From Raineyella sp. LH-20 (GTDB lineage Bacteria; Actinomycetota; Actinomycetes; Propionibacteriales; Propionibacteriaceae), in the NCBI RefSeq assembly GCF_033110965.1, contig NZ_CP137003.1:496001-560000 (forward strand): a DNA stretch of 64,000 nucleotides. Reading direction: 5' to 3'. Numbering within the stretch: position 1 is the first letter of the stretch; each line of letters opens with the position of its first letter. A program made the translations under genes and the position numbers. This document shows positions 11,298 to 19,076 of the stretch, in pieces. The notes below the pieces were generated by a model. That model was not told the origin of the DNA. It made no database searches and was given only the letters and a program-made list of their open reading frames with translations.

Positions 11298-12800
11298 ATG
11301 GGGTCGCCAACAGTGTTCCGCCTGCCCGTCCGGTTCCTGGCCGTGGGGTCCAGCATCCTCGCTGCCGGGTCGGTGGCCTTCGCGTACGTCACCAATCCGT
11401 TCTCCCGCTTCACGATCGTCCGCAACACCTACACGGCGCGGTTCGTCGACGGCCGGCTGGAGACGGTCGACCGCAACGACACGCTGGTGCTGCGCCAGCA
11501 TCCGCTGTGGCGGGCGCTGGCCTACTACTCCTGTGCGGTGAACGTGCTGCGGACGCGCTATCTCACCAGCCCCCGCTCCGGCGCGTCGACCGTGGACGGG
11601 GTGATCACCGACATCCACACGCTGCGCTTCGACCCGGCGCGGCTGCTGCTCATCTCCGGCGACCAGTTCAGTGCGTTGTTCGTCCGCAACCTCGGGGTCT
11701 TCTACTATCCGATGCTCGACCGGGCCATCCCCGGCGACGAGGCCGACTGGCAGGCGCGGCAATTGGTGTACCTGCAGACCGTCGGCTACGCGCTCGGGGT
11801 GTTCGCCCGCCAGCCGGAGCTGACCACCACGATCGTGGCGACCGGCCCGCGCGCCGCGACCTGCGTCGACATCTACGCCTACCCGTCCGATGCCCTCTAC
11901 GGGATGCTCTACGCGGTGGCCGCGCTGGCCGGCATCGAGTCGGCGCGGCCGGCGGCGTACGGCCCCGACCGGCACGTCCTCGCCACCGAGGAGGCCGCTG
12001 CCGACCTGCTCACCCGCTACGGGGAATCGCTGGCCCGGCACTATGCGACCTACCGGGACACCGTCGTCGACCCGGCGACCGGGCTGGTGCGCACCGACCT
12101 GCCGCTGTCCGGCGCCAAGGACATCACCCGGCGCCTCTCGGCCTTCTACGACAACGTGATCCTGTGGAAGACCACCCAGCTCGCCGGCCGGCTCGGCCTG
12201 GCCGACATCGACGCTGACGCGCTGGCCGCCCTGAAGCGGCGGATCCTGGAGACTTTCTGGCTGACGGAACAGGGTCACTTCCTGGAGGACCTGTCCCCGG
12301 AGGGGATCGGCGGCGGCTACTACTCCTCGGACTGGTTGATCGTGCTGGCCACCGGTTTCCTCGACCCCGCCGACCCTGCCGAGCGGGACTACTTCGCCCG
12401 ATCGGTGGAGCACATCCGCACCACCGGGGTCGCCGAGCCGTTCGCTCTGAAGTACCACGCCGACACCCGGGCGCACCGGCAGTATCCGGTCGTCCGGCTG
12501 GCCGTCGCCTCGTACGGCGGCGACTCGGTGTGGAGCTTCTGGGGGATGGAGTACATCAAGGTGCTCCTGCTGCTGCACCGCGCCACCGACGACCACGGCT
12601 ACCTCGAGGAGGCCGGCCGGCACCTGGACGCCTACGCCAGCGCGATGCTCCGCGACGGCGGCTTCCCGGAGGTGTACGACACGGCGGGCCGGATGCTCAT
12701 CACCCCGCTCTACCGCAGCATCCGACAGACCGGCTGGGTGATCGGCTTCGAGCAGGCCCGGGAGATGTACCGCGCGGCGATGCCGGCGGACGCCGTCTGA
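11298..12800 (+). CDS. Membrane-anchored protein with a six-hairpin glycosidase-like body, function unknown
   Basis: 500 residues. Residues 10-30 form one hydrophobic segment (FLAVGSSILAAGSVAFAYV), probably an uncleaved signal anchor. The rest has no further membrane helix and is rich in paired helices with aromatic/acidic motifs (DNVILWKTTQLAGRLGL, TFWLTEQGHFLEDL, YSSDWLIVLATGF, DSVWSFWGMEYIKVLLLLHRATDD), reminiscent of (alpha/alpha)6 barrels of glycoside hydrolases and debranching-like enzymes. I do not recognise a named family and no catalytic pair can be assigned. No convincing ribosome-binding site precedes the ATG; a GTG at codon 6 (VFRLPVRFL) is an alternative. Divergent from the jet operon; co-regulation is possible but unproven. 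Confidence 0.7.
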   Translation: MGSPTVFRLPVRFLAVGSSILAAGSVAFAYVTNPFSRFTIVRNTYTARFVDGRLETVDRNDTLVLRQHPLWRALAYYSCAVNVLRTRYLTSPRSGASTVDGVITDIHTLRFDPARLLLISGDQFSALFVRNLGVFYYPMLDRAIPGDEADWQARQLVYLQTVGYALGVFARQPELTTTIVATGPRAATCVDIYAYPSDALYGMLYAVAALAGIESARPAAYGPDRHVLATEEAAADLLTRYGESLARHYATYRDTVVDPATGLVRTDLPLSGAKDITRRLSAFYDNVILWKTTQLAGRLGLADIDADALAALKRRILETFWLTEQGHFLEDLSPEGIGGGYYSSDWLIVLATGFLDPADPAERDYFARSVEHIRTTGVAEPFALKYHADTRAHRQYPVVRLAVASYGGDSVWSFWGMEYIKVLLLLHRATDDHGYLEEAGRHLDAYASAMLRDGGFPEVYDTAGRMLITPLYRSIRQTGWVIGFEQAREMYRAAMPADAV

Positions 12801-12841
12801 GGGGCGCCACACACGCGAGCGCACCGCCGAGGCGGCGATGC

Positions 12842-12965
12842 GTGAGCCGAATCTGGCGGCTCAGTATCCCGACAGCACAGCCGACGATCACCGATCCGCG
12901 CAATGACGCGGATCGTCGGCGCGGGCCGCACGCCCTCGGCGAGTGAGCCGCCAGATTCGGCTCAC
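12842..12965. repeat. 124-bp terminal-inverted-repeat element, copy 1 (inverted relative to copies 2 and 3)
   Basis: The terminal arms (12842-12863, beginning GTGAGCCGAATCTGGCGG, and 12944-12965) are perfect 22-bp inverted repeats. A nested palindrome around 12893-12914 (GATCCGCG, six bases, CGCGGATC) forms an inner stem. Read on the minus strand, the interior matches copy 3 (48321-48444) at the same offset from the end (GATCCGCGnCnTTnCGC). It lies between two convergent genes. No target-site duplication is visible. Confidence 0.85.
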
Positions 12966-13007
12966 TCGCGTCGACAGCTTCCGGCCGGGAGGCAAGCCCG
13001 GCTCGCC

Positions 13008-13526
13008 TCAGCGGCCGGTGCCGGCGTAGACCACGGCCTCGCCCTCGGCGTCCAGGCCGAACGCGGTGTGCGCCGCCCGGACCGCCGTCTCCAGGTCGTC
13101 CTGGTCGACGACCACCGAGATGCGGATCTCAGAGGTGGAGATCATCCCGATGTTGACGCCGGCCTGGGCCAGCGCCTTGAAGAACTTGGCCGTCACGCCC
13201 GGGTGGGAACGCATGCCGACGCCGATGACCGACACCTTGCCGATCTGGTCGTCGTAGAGCAGCTCCTGGAACTGCACGGATTCCTGGATGGACTTCAGGG
13301 TCTCGATCGCCTTGCGGGCGTCCTTGGTCGGCAGCGTGAAGGAGATGTCGGTGCGGGAGGTGTCCACCCGCGACACGTTCTGGACGATGATGTCGATGTT
13401 GATGTCGGCCTCGGCCAGCGCGGTGAAGATGGCCGCAGCACGGCCGACCTGGTCGGGGACGCCGACCACGGTGACCTTCGCATCGCCGCGCTCGTGGGCG
13501 ATGCCGGTGATCAGTGCCTGTTCCAT
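13008..13526 (-). CDS. lysC: Aspartate kinase beta subunit (internal in-frame start within lysC)
   Basis: A strong internal ribosome-binding site (AGAAAGGA, then CCTGGC) precedes the in-frame ATG at 13526, giving a 172-residue protein [17 protein letters not shown] that contains only the ACT regulatory domains. In Corynebacterium and Bacillus the same arrangement makes alpha2beta2 aspartokinase. The position matches the known beta start in LysC alignments as I recall them. Expression is inferred. Confidence 0.7.
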   Translation of the reverse strand: MEQALITGIAHERGDAKVTVVGVPDQVGRAAAIFTALAEADINIDIIVQNVSRVDTSRTDISFTLPTKDARKAIETLKSIQESVQFQELLYDDQIGKVSVIGVGMRSHPGVTAKFFKALAQAGVNIGMISTSEIRISVVVDQDDLETAVRAAHTAFGLDAEGEAVVYAGTGR

Positions 13527-14282
13527 GCCAGGTCCTTTCTGGACGTCCTTGAGGTCCTTGACCCACGTGCCGGGCCTGTCGGTGAACGACGAGCGTACGT
13601 GGACGGCGACGTGCTCGCGACGGGCGTACTCCACGCAGCGCAGGTGGAGGATCTTGGCGCCGTTGGCCGCCATCTCCAGCATCTCCTCGTACGAGATCTC
13701 CGGGATCCGCCGGGCGCTGGGGACGATGCGGGGGTCGGCCGTGAAGACGCCGTCGACGTCGGAGTAGATCTCACAGTAGGCGGCGTCGAGGGCGGCGGCG
13801 AGGGCGACGGCGGTGGTGTCGGAGGCACCGCGGCCGAGGGTGGTGACGTCCTTGGTGTCCTGGGAGACACCCTGGAAGCCGGCGACGATGACGATGTTGC
13901 CGGCATCGAGCGCCTTCTCGATCCGACCCGGCGTGATGTCGATGATCCGGGCGTCACCGTGCTTGGCGGTGGTCAGGACCCCGGCCTGCGAACCGGTGTA
14001 GGAACGGGCGTCCGCCCCCAGGTCGCCGAGCGCCATCGCCAGCAGGGCAGCGGACTGGCGCTCCCCGGTGGTCAGCAGCATGTCCAGCTCGCGGGCCTTC
14101 GGCATCGGAGACACCTGCAACGCGAGGTCCATCAGCTCGTCGGTCGTGTCACCCATCGCCGAGATGACGACGACGACCTCGTTGCCCGCCTGCTTGGCAG
14201 CGAGGACCCGACGCGCCACCCGCTTGATGGCCTCGGCGTCCTCCACCGACGATCCGCCGTACTTCTGGACGATGCGGGGCAT
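13008..14282 (-). CDS. lysC: Aspartate kinase, alpha subunit
   Basis: 424 residues, the normal size for actinobacterial LysC (about 421). The start at 14282 is fixed by a near-perfect AAAGGAGG upstream and by [13 protein letters not shown], the conserved nucleotide-binding opening. Later kinase motifs ([49 protein letters not shown]) are intact. Two C-terminal ACT domains (from about residue 265) should bind Lys/Thr for feedback control. It phosphorylates aspartate, the first step toward lysine, threonine, methionine and diaminopimelate. The usual partner asd is not next to it. Confidence 0.96.
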   Translation of the reverse strand: MPRIVQKYGGSSVEDAEAIKRVARRVLAAKQAGNEVVVVISAMGDTTDELMDLALQVSPMPKARELDMLLTTGERQSAALLAMALGDLGADARSYTGSQAGVLTTAKHGDARIIDITPGRIEKALDAGNIVIVAGFQGVSQDTKDVTTLGRGASDTTAVALAAALDAAYCEIYSDVDGVFTADPRIVPSARRIPEISYEEMLEMAANGAKILHLRCVEYARREHVAVHVRSSFTDRPGTWVKDLKDVQKGPGMEQALITGIAHERGDAKVTVVGVPDQVGRAAAIFTALAEADINIDIIVQNVSRVDTSRTDISFTLPTKDARKAIETLKSIQESVQFQELLYDDQIGKVSVIGVGMRSHPGVTAKFFKALAQAGVNIGMISTSEIRISVVVDQDDLETAVRAAHTAFGLDAEGEAVVYAGTGR

Positions 14283-14402
14283 GCGGCCTCCTTTGCGCGT
14301 TTTGAGTCGGAGCCACGATACCGGGCCGGCCAACGGACGGCACACCGATCCGTCATGCGGGTGGCCATCCGCTCCCCGAACGGCCGGGCTGCGGGCCGGC
14401 CG

Positions 14403-14822
14403 TCAGAGCAGGTCGATGCCCTCACCGTTGTCTCGCCCACCGTCGTCGTCCCCGTTGTCGCGCCCGCCGTCGTCGCCCTCACCGCCTTCGTCCTCGTCGG
14501 CGTCGTCCTCACAGTCATCGCCTGCCTGACCGCCCTGCAGATCCTCCGCGATGTCGCCGTACGCCGCCAGGACCTCTTCCACCTCGGGACTGGTGGCATG
14601 CACCGTCAGGCCGTCATCGCGCGCCTGGTCCAGACCGGCGCGGATCAACGTCGTCAACACCCCGTCGGTCGGCTGCCCGGTGCCGGCGGGTCCGACGACT
14701 GCACGGGGCATCTCGACGATCCCGCAGTTGACCTGGTAGTCGAGGAACCCGATCTCGGCGCCGTCGAGCAGGGCCTCCCACCGAGACCGATCAGGGTTGA
14801 AACGTACGCGTACGTCGGGCAT
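14403..14822 (-). CDS. Small GNAT-fold N-acetyltransferase-like protein with acidic tail
   Basis: 139 residues. The first 95 residues fit the short YidJ-like GNAT family (RFNPDRSRWEALLDGAEIGFLDYQV, then GVLTTLIRAGLDQARDDGLTVHATSPEVEEVLAAY): an acetyl-CoA-binding half-fold lacking a large substrate lobe. The last 40 residues are almost only Asp, Glu and Gly, an unusual acidic, presumably disordered tail. GGAGGAGC is placed well before the ATG. It is encoded 120 bp upstream of lysC on the same strand and could be co-transcribed. Substrate unknown. Confidence 0.75.
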   Translation of the reverse strand: MPDVRVRFNPDRSRWEALLDGAEIGFLDYQVNCGIVEMPRAVVGPAGTGQPTDGVLTTLIRAGLDQARDDGLTVHATSPEVEEVLAAYGDIAEDLQGGQAGDDCEDDADEDEGGEGDDGGRDNGDDDGGRDNGEGIDLL

Positions 14823-14891
14823 GCCAGCTCCTCCTCGTCGTCGTGGGATCTTGTGGGTGGCAACTCGAGCCAGGTCGGCCTGACGGTCGGG

Positions 14892-15764
14892 TCAGCGTTC
14901 GACGATGACGGCGGCCAGCTCTCCGACCTCGAGCCCGGCCGACGACGTGTTGGACATCGGCAACACCCCCGACCGGCCCAACGCCGTCCACGACAACTGC
15001 CAGTGATGCGTCGCCCTGATCGTGTAATCACCCGGCTCCGTATAGACATGACCACACGTCGGCGACGGAGACCCCGGCGGCCGCGCCCCCGCCACCCACG
15101 GCGTCGACACCCCACACGTCACCGTCGTCCCATCCCCCATCTCGAACGACGACGATTGATGACGAGCAACCATCTCCAGCGTGACCCCGTCAAGGGAAAC
15201 TGTCTGACTGGTCGTACTGTCTCCCTCCCACCACAGCCAGACCGGAAACCCGACCGCCAGCATGTTCCACTCATTCAACGACGGATCCGGCCCCACCCGC
15301 ACCGTCTGACCCGGCAACCGCAACATCGCCGACGCCTCCCGCGCCAGCACCGCCGGATCCACCGCCCCCGCCGATGGCGGATCCAACGGAACCACATTGT
15401 TCCACCGAAAATCCGACGAATCCGTCAACCCCAAATACGCCCGCTGATGCTCCAACAACCGCCGACGCAACTCCTCACCCGACACCGACGCCGGATCAAC
15501 ACCCGCCCGCCACCGTACAACGGACCACCCGCCGTCGGAGGACGGCTTTCCTGGCCCACTCGCACCAGTCCGAGATCCCGCCGAGATTCCACCGGACGAA
15601 CTACCGCCGCGGACAGTGCCGACGGCCGACTGCTCATCCGAAAGCCTCACCGACTGGCCGCCAGAGTAGTCCGAAAGGCCGGAGGATGCCTGGGCCAGGC
15701 CTACCCCCACGGCCAACCACAGCACGCATGCCGCAGCCGCGATCCCGCCAGATCTCAGTGACAC
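14892..15764 (-). CDS. Secreted or membrane-anchored protein with PKD-like region, function unknown
   Basis: 290 residues from the GTG at 15764, preferred because GAGGGGGAG lies just upstream and the start overlaps the stop of the preceding lipoprotein gene by a few bases. A longer in-frame ATG start at 15803 would overlap it by 49 bp. Residues 1-25 form a signal peptide or anchor (GGIAAAACVLWLAVGVGLAQA). A Ser/Gly-rich linker follows, then GDGTTVTCG and CGHVYTEPGDYTIRATHHWQLSW, which resembles PKD-type beta-sandwich repeats. Such proteins occur beside small lipoproteins in actinobacteria; function is unknown. Codon use (frequent third-position A/C such as CGA, ACA) differs from the flanking core genes and suggests transfer. 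Confidence 0.7.
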   Translation of the reverse strand: MSLRSGGIAAAACVLWLAVGVGLAQASSGLSDYSGGQSVRLSDEQSAVGTVRGGSSSGGISAGSRTGASGPGKPSSDGGWSVVRWRAGVDPASVSGEELRRRLLEHQRAYLGLTDSSDFRWNNVVPLDPPSAGAVDPAVLAREASAMLRLPGQTVRVGPDPSLNEWNMLAVGFPVWLWWEGDSTTSQTVSLDGVTLEMVARHQSSSFEMGDGTTVTCGVSTPWVAGARPPGSPSPTCGHVYTEPGDYTIRATHHWQLSWTALGRSGVLPMSNTSSAGLEVGELAAVIVER

Positions 15765-16339
15765 GACTCCCCCTCGGGCGATGTACCTTCGACGATTACC
15801 CACTGCCCGTCCACGCGGCGAAGGTCCAAAAGGACAACACCCCTGGTCCCGGTGCGAACAAAGTTGCCCTGCCGATCAATAATTTCCGATCTGGTCCCGT
15901 CCTCACAAGCCTTCAGCTGCAGCGAGCCCCCTGAGTAATTCATTCCATTCACATAAACGATATCCATTGGCCGACTGGAGGAAACTCCTTCAGAATAAGC
16001 TGACGCCAAGAATCCAGAGATGGCCTCAAGATAGGATCCCGAAGCAAGCCGCTCCATCGTCGGCGTAGGGGTCAGGCTTCCTCCGGCCTGAAGGAGCCGA
16101 TTCCGCTCCTTGGTGAACTCTCGATACACGAAGATCGCCTCTTCGTACGCCTCGGCCTCCTCAGCCTGCGACGCAGCCAACTCCGGCGTGCACGGAACGC
16201 CCGCCGGATCCGGCGTACACAAATACGTCGGCGTCGGACTCGGCGCCGCCCGCGACACACCACCACAGCCGGCCAACAGGCCCGCCGCACCGACCATCCC
16301 CCACGCCACTGTCAGCGTGCAGACACGACTTGGCACCAC
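15755..16339 (-). CDS. Small secreted lipoprotein, function unknown
   Basis: 194 residues from a GTG start with GGGGGATGA upstream. The signal peptide ends in the lipobox LLAGC with Cys25 as the lipid anchor. A Pro/Ser/Thr-rich linker follows, then a short helical segment (EEAEAYEEAIFVYREFTKERNRLL) and a compact C-terminal domain (GTRGVVLLDLRRVDGQWVIVE) of the cone-shaped NTF2/SnoaL-like type often seen in actinobacterial lipoproteins. The gene overlaps the start of the next secreted-protein gene, so the two are one translational unit and probably act together at the cell surface. Confidence 0.72.
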   Translation of the reverse strand: MVPSRVCTLTVAWGMVGAAGLLAGCGGVSRAAPSPTPTYLCTPDPAGVPCTPELAASQAEEAEAYEEAIFVYREFTKERNRLLQAGGSLTPTPTMERLASGSYLEAISGFLASAYSEGVSSSRPMDIVYVNGMNYSGGSLQLKACEDGTRSEIIDRQGNFVRTGTRGVVLLDLRRVDGQWVIVEGTSPEGESCH

Positions 16340-16599
16340 GTCTCATCCCCCTTGACTCGCGCTCGGCCCAGCCTGTCGTAGGCGTGGTCCACAAGAGAGC
16401 CCGGAATCGAGTTGTCCACAGGGAATGAGAGGCGTCTCACATCATCCACAAGCGCACCGGGCGCGCGGCAGTAAAAGGTCCAGGCGCGGTTCCCCCGACC
16501 GCCTCGTGACGTCGGTCCACCCTGGGCCCGTCCCATGCCCCGTGGTGCGCAGGAGCTGGGACGCTGAGAGTGGTCCACGCGGAGCAAGCCTTCCGTCAT
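16340..16599. other. Intergenic stretch with clustered DnaA-box-like 9-mers
   Basis: No convincing gene. Three DnaA-box-like sequences on the plus strand lie within 66 bp: TGGTCCACA (16385-16393), TTGTCCACA (16412-16420, perfect consensus) and TCATCCACA (16442-16450). A 95-codon frame crosses the region on the minus strand but has no recognisable family and overlaps the lipoprotein start. Confidence 0.4.
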
Positions 16600-17496
16600 T
16601 CAGGTCTTCCACGTGGTCGATCGACGCGCGACCTCGTAGATCGCGCTGATCTCGTGGCGGCCGAGCCGTGCCGACCGATTCTGCAGGTATCGGCCGAGGC
16701 TCCGGCGGGGCACGACAACGACAGCACCGTCCTCGGGCTGCTTCTTGACAGTGAAGCCCTTGTGCGCGCCCATCACCGCAATAACGCCGATAGTCGCAAC
16801 AGGGAAGCCAGCCCGCTCGGTGAGAAGGCGGGCCGCTCGTCGTGCCTCGTAGCGGCTGTTGCGAATGTAGGGAACGCGCTGCCCGTTCACCAGGAAGGTG
16901 TCTCCACCGACCCAGATCGATGCACGAGGATGGTTCTTTGCATTCACCGTGAATACACCGGGAGGTCCGATGACCACGTGGTCGATATCGGCGCCACAAT
17001 CCCCGACGCGCACGGCGTGCAGGACCCGCCACTCGGGGCCGAGCTTGGCAAGCTGCTCAGCGGTGGCCTGCTCACCATCAGCACCGATCCGCCAGGCGCG
17101 TTCATCGGTCCGCGCACCGACGAGACGGGAGAGCACGTGACGGAAGGGCCCTTGTGCCTCACGTGCGGCAAGCGCCCGCTGTCGTGCCGCAGCACCGGCC
17201 TGTGTGGCGCTGATGTCCTCCCACTGCGGCACCGATGTACCCGCAGGTGGCTCGACTGCGGTTGCGGCACCGATGGTCTCGGCAGGACTCACAGAGCCGT
17301 TCGTGGTGCCCACTTGCATCCTGGTCGCAAGGTGATCGCCAATCACCGTCTCCAGCAAGGGGAGGTTGCCCAGGTTGTCGGAGTGGTATTGCCCTGTCTT
17401 GAGGTCCAGATAGCCCAACGTGATCCCATCCGGCGACGCCGCATAGAGCCGCTCATGCCCATAGCGGGCCCATCTCCTCACAGTCCACTCGGCCAT
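16600..17496 (-). CDS. NERD (nuclease-related) domain protein
   Basis: 298 residues from the ATG at 17496, which has GGGGGGAG about 6 nt upstream; a TTG five codons earlier is less likely. The C-terminal half is a NERD domain: GADGEQATAEQLAKLGPEWRVLHAV, then CGADIDHVVIGPPGVFTVNAKNH, containing the Asp and Lys positions of the PD-(D/E)xK-like core, and ISAIYEVARRSTTW at the end. The N-terminal 100 residues are family-variable. NERD proteins are predicted DNA-processing nucleases, often in mobile or accessory loci. Its neighbourhood (lipoprotein, secreted protein, IS remnant) fits an accessory island. Catalytic competence is plausible but untested. Confidence 0.8.
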   Translation of the reverse strand: MAEWTVRRWARYGHERLYAASPDGITLGYLDLKTGQYHSDNLGNLPLLETVIGDHLATRMQVGTTNGSVSPAETIGAATAVEPPAGTSVPQWEDISATQAGAAARQRALAAREAQGPFRHVLSRLVGARTDERAWRIGADGEQATAEQLAKLGPEWRVLHAVRVGDCGADIDHVVIGPPGVFTVNAKNHPRASIWVGGDTFLVNGQRVPYIRNSRYEARRAARLLTERAGFPVATIGVIAVMGAHKGFTVKKQPEDGAVVVVPRRSLGRYLQNRSARLGRHEISAIYEVARRSTTWKT

Positions 17497-17589
17497 CCTG
17501 GCTCCCCCCAACGATCGATCGCGCCCCCAAGGTTCGGTGAGTCGGGCTCTTGGGGCTGCACAAGTTTCGAGTTCAATCTAGGCAAACGT

Positions 17590-17955
17590 CCGGAGAGTGT
17601 CAGTCGGGTCTGACACTGGTTCGCGTGGCGACGCGGGGCGGGTAGTCCACGCCCGCGGAGGCCCTTCGGGGTGGGCGCGGCGTGCTTCTTCTCCGAATGC
17701 GCACAGACCGATGTCGCTTCCAGGTCGATGACCAGCGAATCGGCGCCGTCGGGCGGAACGCCGGGGACGCTGCCCGGGCCAGACCCAGGTGGCCTCGCCG
17801 GCGGTCTTGCTGACGCGACCGCGGCCACCACACGGTCCGCATCCACGGCGAGCCGAGCGATCAGTCGTGGGACGCACGGATCGGAGGCGACCAGCCATAG
17901 CTGCCGGGTTCGTCACACAGTGTGGCGATGTCGCAAGGCAGTCCTCACCTAACGA
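17590..17955 (-). pseudogene. Degraded IS1380-family transposase fragment
   Basis: Translating the minus strand in pieces recovers recognisable IS1380 transposase segments in order: LGEDCLA, then (next frame) IATLCDEPGSYG, then LVASDPCVPRLIARLAVDADRV and GADSLVIDLEATSVCAHSEKKHAAPT. The last contains the catalytic-domain stretch that in intact enzymes reads close to DLDATLVTAHSEK. At least two frameshifts separate the pieces, and the N-terminal third and everything after the SEK region are missing. It is therefore a dead remnant, marking past transposon activity next to the NERD gene. Confidence 0.8.
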
Positions 17956-18380
17956 CACCGTGACAGCCAGGTCGCACCCGGTCCCCCATCCAGACCGTAC
18001 GCTTCGTATTCATTCCCGCACGGGCGACCGGGAGGGTATGCGTACCACGGGTACGGTCTGGCAGGGCGAGGGGGTCGATCCGCCACCTGAGGCGACACAC
18101 CCCCGCCCGGCCCGAGCCGGCCGAGCCGGTCACGACTACCTGCGGGCGCCCCGAGCGACCGCCTGGCGGAGTTGGACCGCGATCCACTCAGAGACGATCG
18201 AGATCGCCCAGGTGATCCGTACGATCTGCAACCGAGAGCCCGCAGCTGCCCTTCGCGCCGCCGTCAGTCACGCGCCCAGCTCCGGCATGAGCGCTCCCCG
18301 AGGCGCACGATTGCCGACCAGGCCGTCCACGCGGGGAGGGGTCCGTCCCCGGTCACCGCCACCGGCGGCAACCGGAGCAC
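17956..18380. other. Unassigned stretch between IS remnant and DUF1707 gene
   Basis: About 425 bp. I see no coding region with a plausible start, ribosome-binding site and recognisable product on either strand, and no repeat. It may be decayed flanking DNA of the IS remnant. Confidence 0.5.
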
Positions 18381-18384
18381 TGGG

Positions 18385-18390
18385 CATAAT
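18385..18390 (+). promoter_or_regulatory. Putative -10 box for a leaderless DUF1707 transcript
   Basis: CATAAT ends 7 nt before the ATG at 18398, the spacing expected if transcription begins at the start codon itself. Confidence 0.5.
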
Positions 18391-18397
18391 GGCCTCC

Positions 18398-18934
18398 ATG
18401 ACCAGCGACCCGGGCTCCGCCCACGAGCAGCCTCCCCTCCCGCGCATCGGCGACGCCGAACGCCAGGCGGCGGTGGACGAGCTGTCCGAGCACTATGTCG
18501 CCGGTCGGCTCGACGAGGCGGAGTTCAACCAGCGCATGGACACCGCCCTCCAGGCGCGTACGATCGCCGATCTGGTCCCGCTGTTCACCGATCTCCCGCC
18601 GATCAACCCGGCAGCCCCGTGGGCGGCCGCCCCTCTCCAGCGCCGCTCCGCCGTGCCGTACGTGTCCCGCAGCCAGGTCGTGCCGGCGCCCACGGCCCCG
18701 TCCTCGTCGGCCGTCGAGCCAGGGTGGGTGAACGTGTTGCGGGTCGTACGGCCCGTCATCTGGCCGGTCGCCATCGGTCTGATCATCTTCACCAACATCC
18801 CGACCGGGGTGCTCATCGTGGCCGCCATCATCCTGACGATCGTGAGCAGCCGCGTGTTGGGTGACAAGAAGCACAGCCCCGGGCAGCTTCCTCACGGCTC
18901 CGACGACCGGCGGCAGCTGCCGCCCGGGCGCTGA
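18398..18934 (+). CDS. DUF1707 domain membrane protein
   Basis: 178 residues from the ATG at 18398; an ATG three codons earlier sits inside the probable -10 box and is rejected. The DUF1707 motif is clear at residues 15-65: RIGDAERQAAVDELSEHYVAGRLDEAEFNQRM, then ARTIADLVPLFTDLP. A proline/alanine-rich linker leads to a hydrophobic double helix (VVRPVIWPVAIGLIIFTNIPTG, VLIVAAIILTIV) and a basic tail. DUF1707 proteins are widespread, poorly characterised actinobacterial proteins thought to be membrane-associated regulators. It is convergent with ileS. Confidence 0.88.
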   Translation: MTSDPGSAHEQPPLPRIGDAERQAAVDELSEHYVAGRLDEAEFNQRMDTALQARTIADLVPLFTDLPPINPAAPWAAAPLQRRSAVPYVSRSQVVPAPTAPSSSAVEPGWVNVLRVVRPVIWPVAIGLIIFTNIPTGVLIVAAIILTIVSSRVLGDKKHSPGQLPHGSDDRRQLPPGR

Positions 18935-18988
18935 CCTCCCCAGCCGACTCCCAACCTTCTCTGATCCGTAGTCAGTGCGTCCGCACGC

Positions 18989-19032
18989 CACCGGAGGGCA
19001 TACGCGGCCACGCCACGTACGCCCCTCCGGTG
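18989..19032. terminator. Bidirectional hairpin between DUF1707 gene and ileS
   Basis: CACCGGAGGG (18989-18998) pairs perfectly with CCCTCCGGTG (19023-19032). It lies between the ends of two convergent genes, so it can terminate both. Confidence 0.6.
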
Positions 19033-19076
19033 ACCTCAGCCCCGCTGCCGACCTCAGTCCCGGCGGCCGGCCGATC

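Noticed and set aside
16312-16599. A 95-codon minus-strand frame between the NERD and lipoprotein genes
   Set aside because: No family, Arg/Gly-rich composition, overlaps the lipoprotein start; more likely intergenic.
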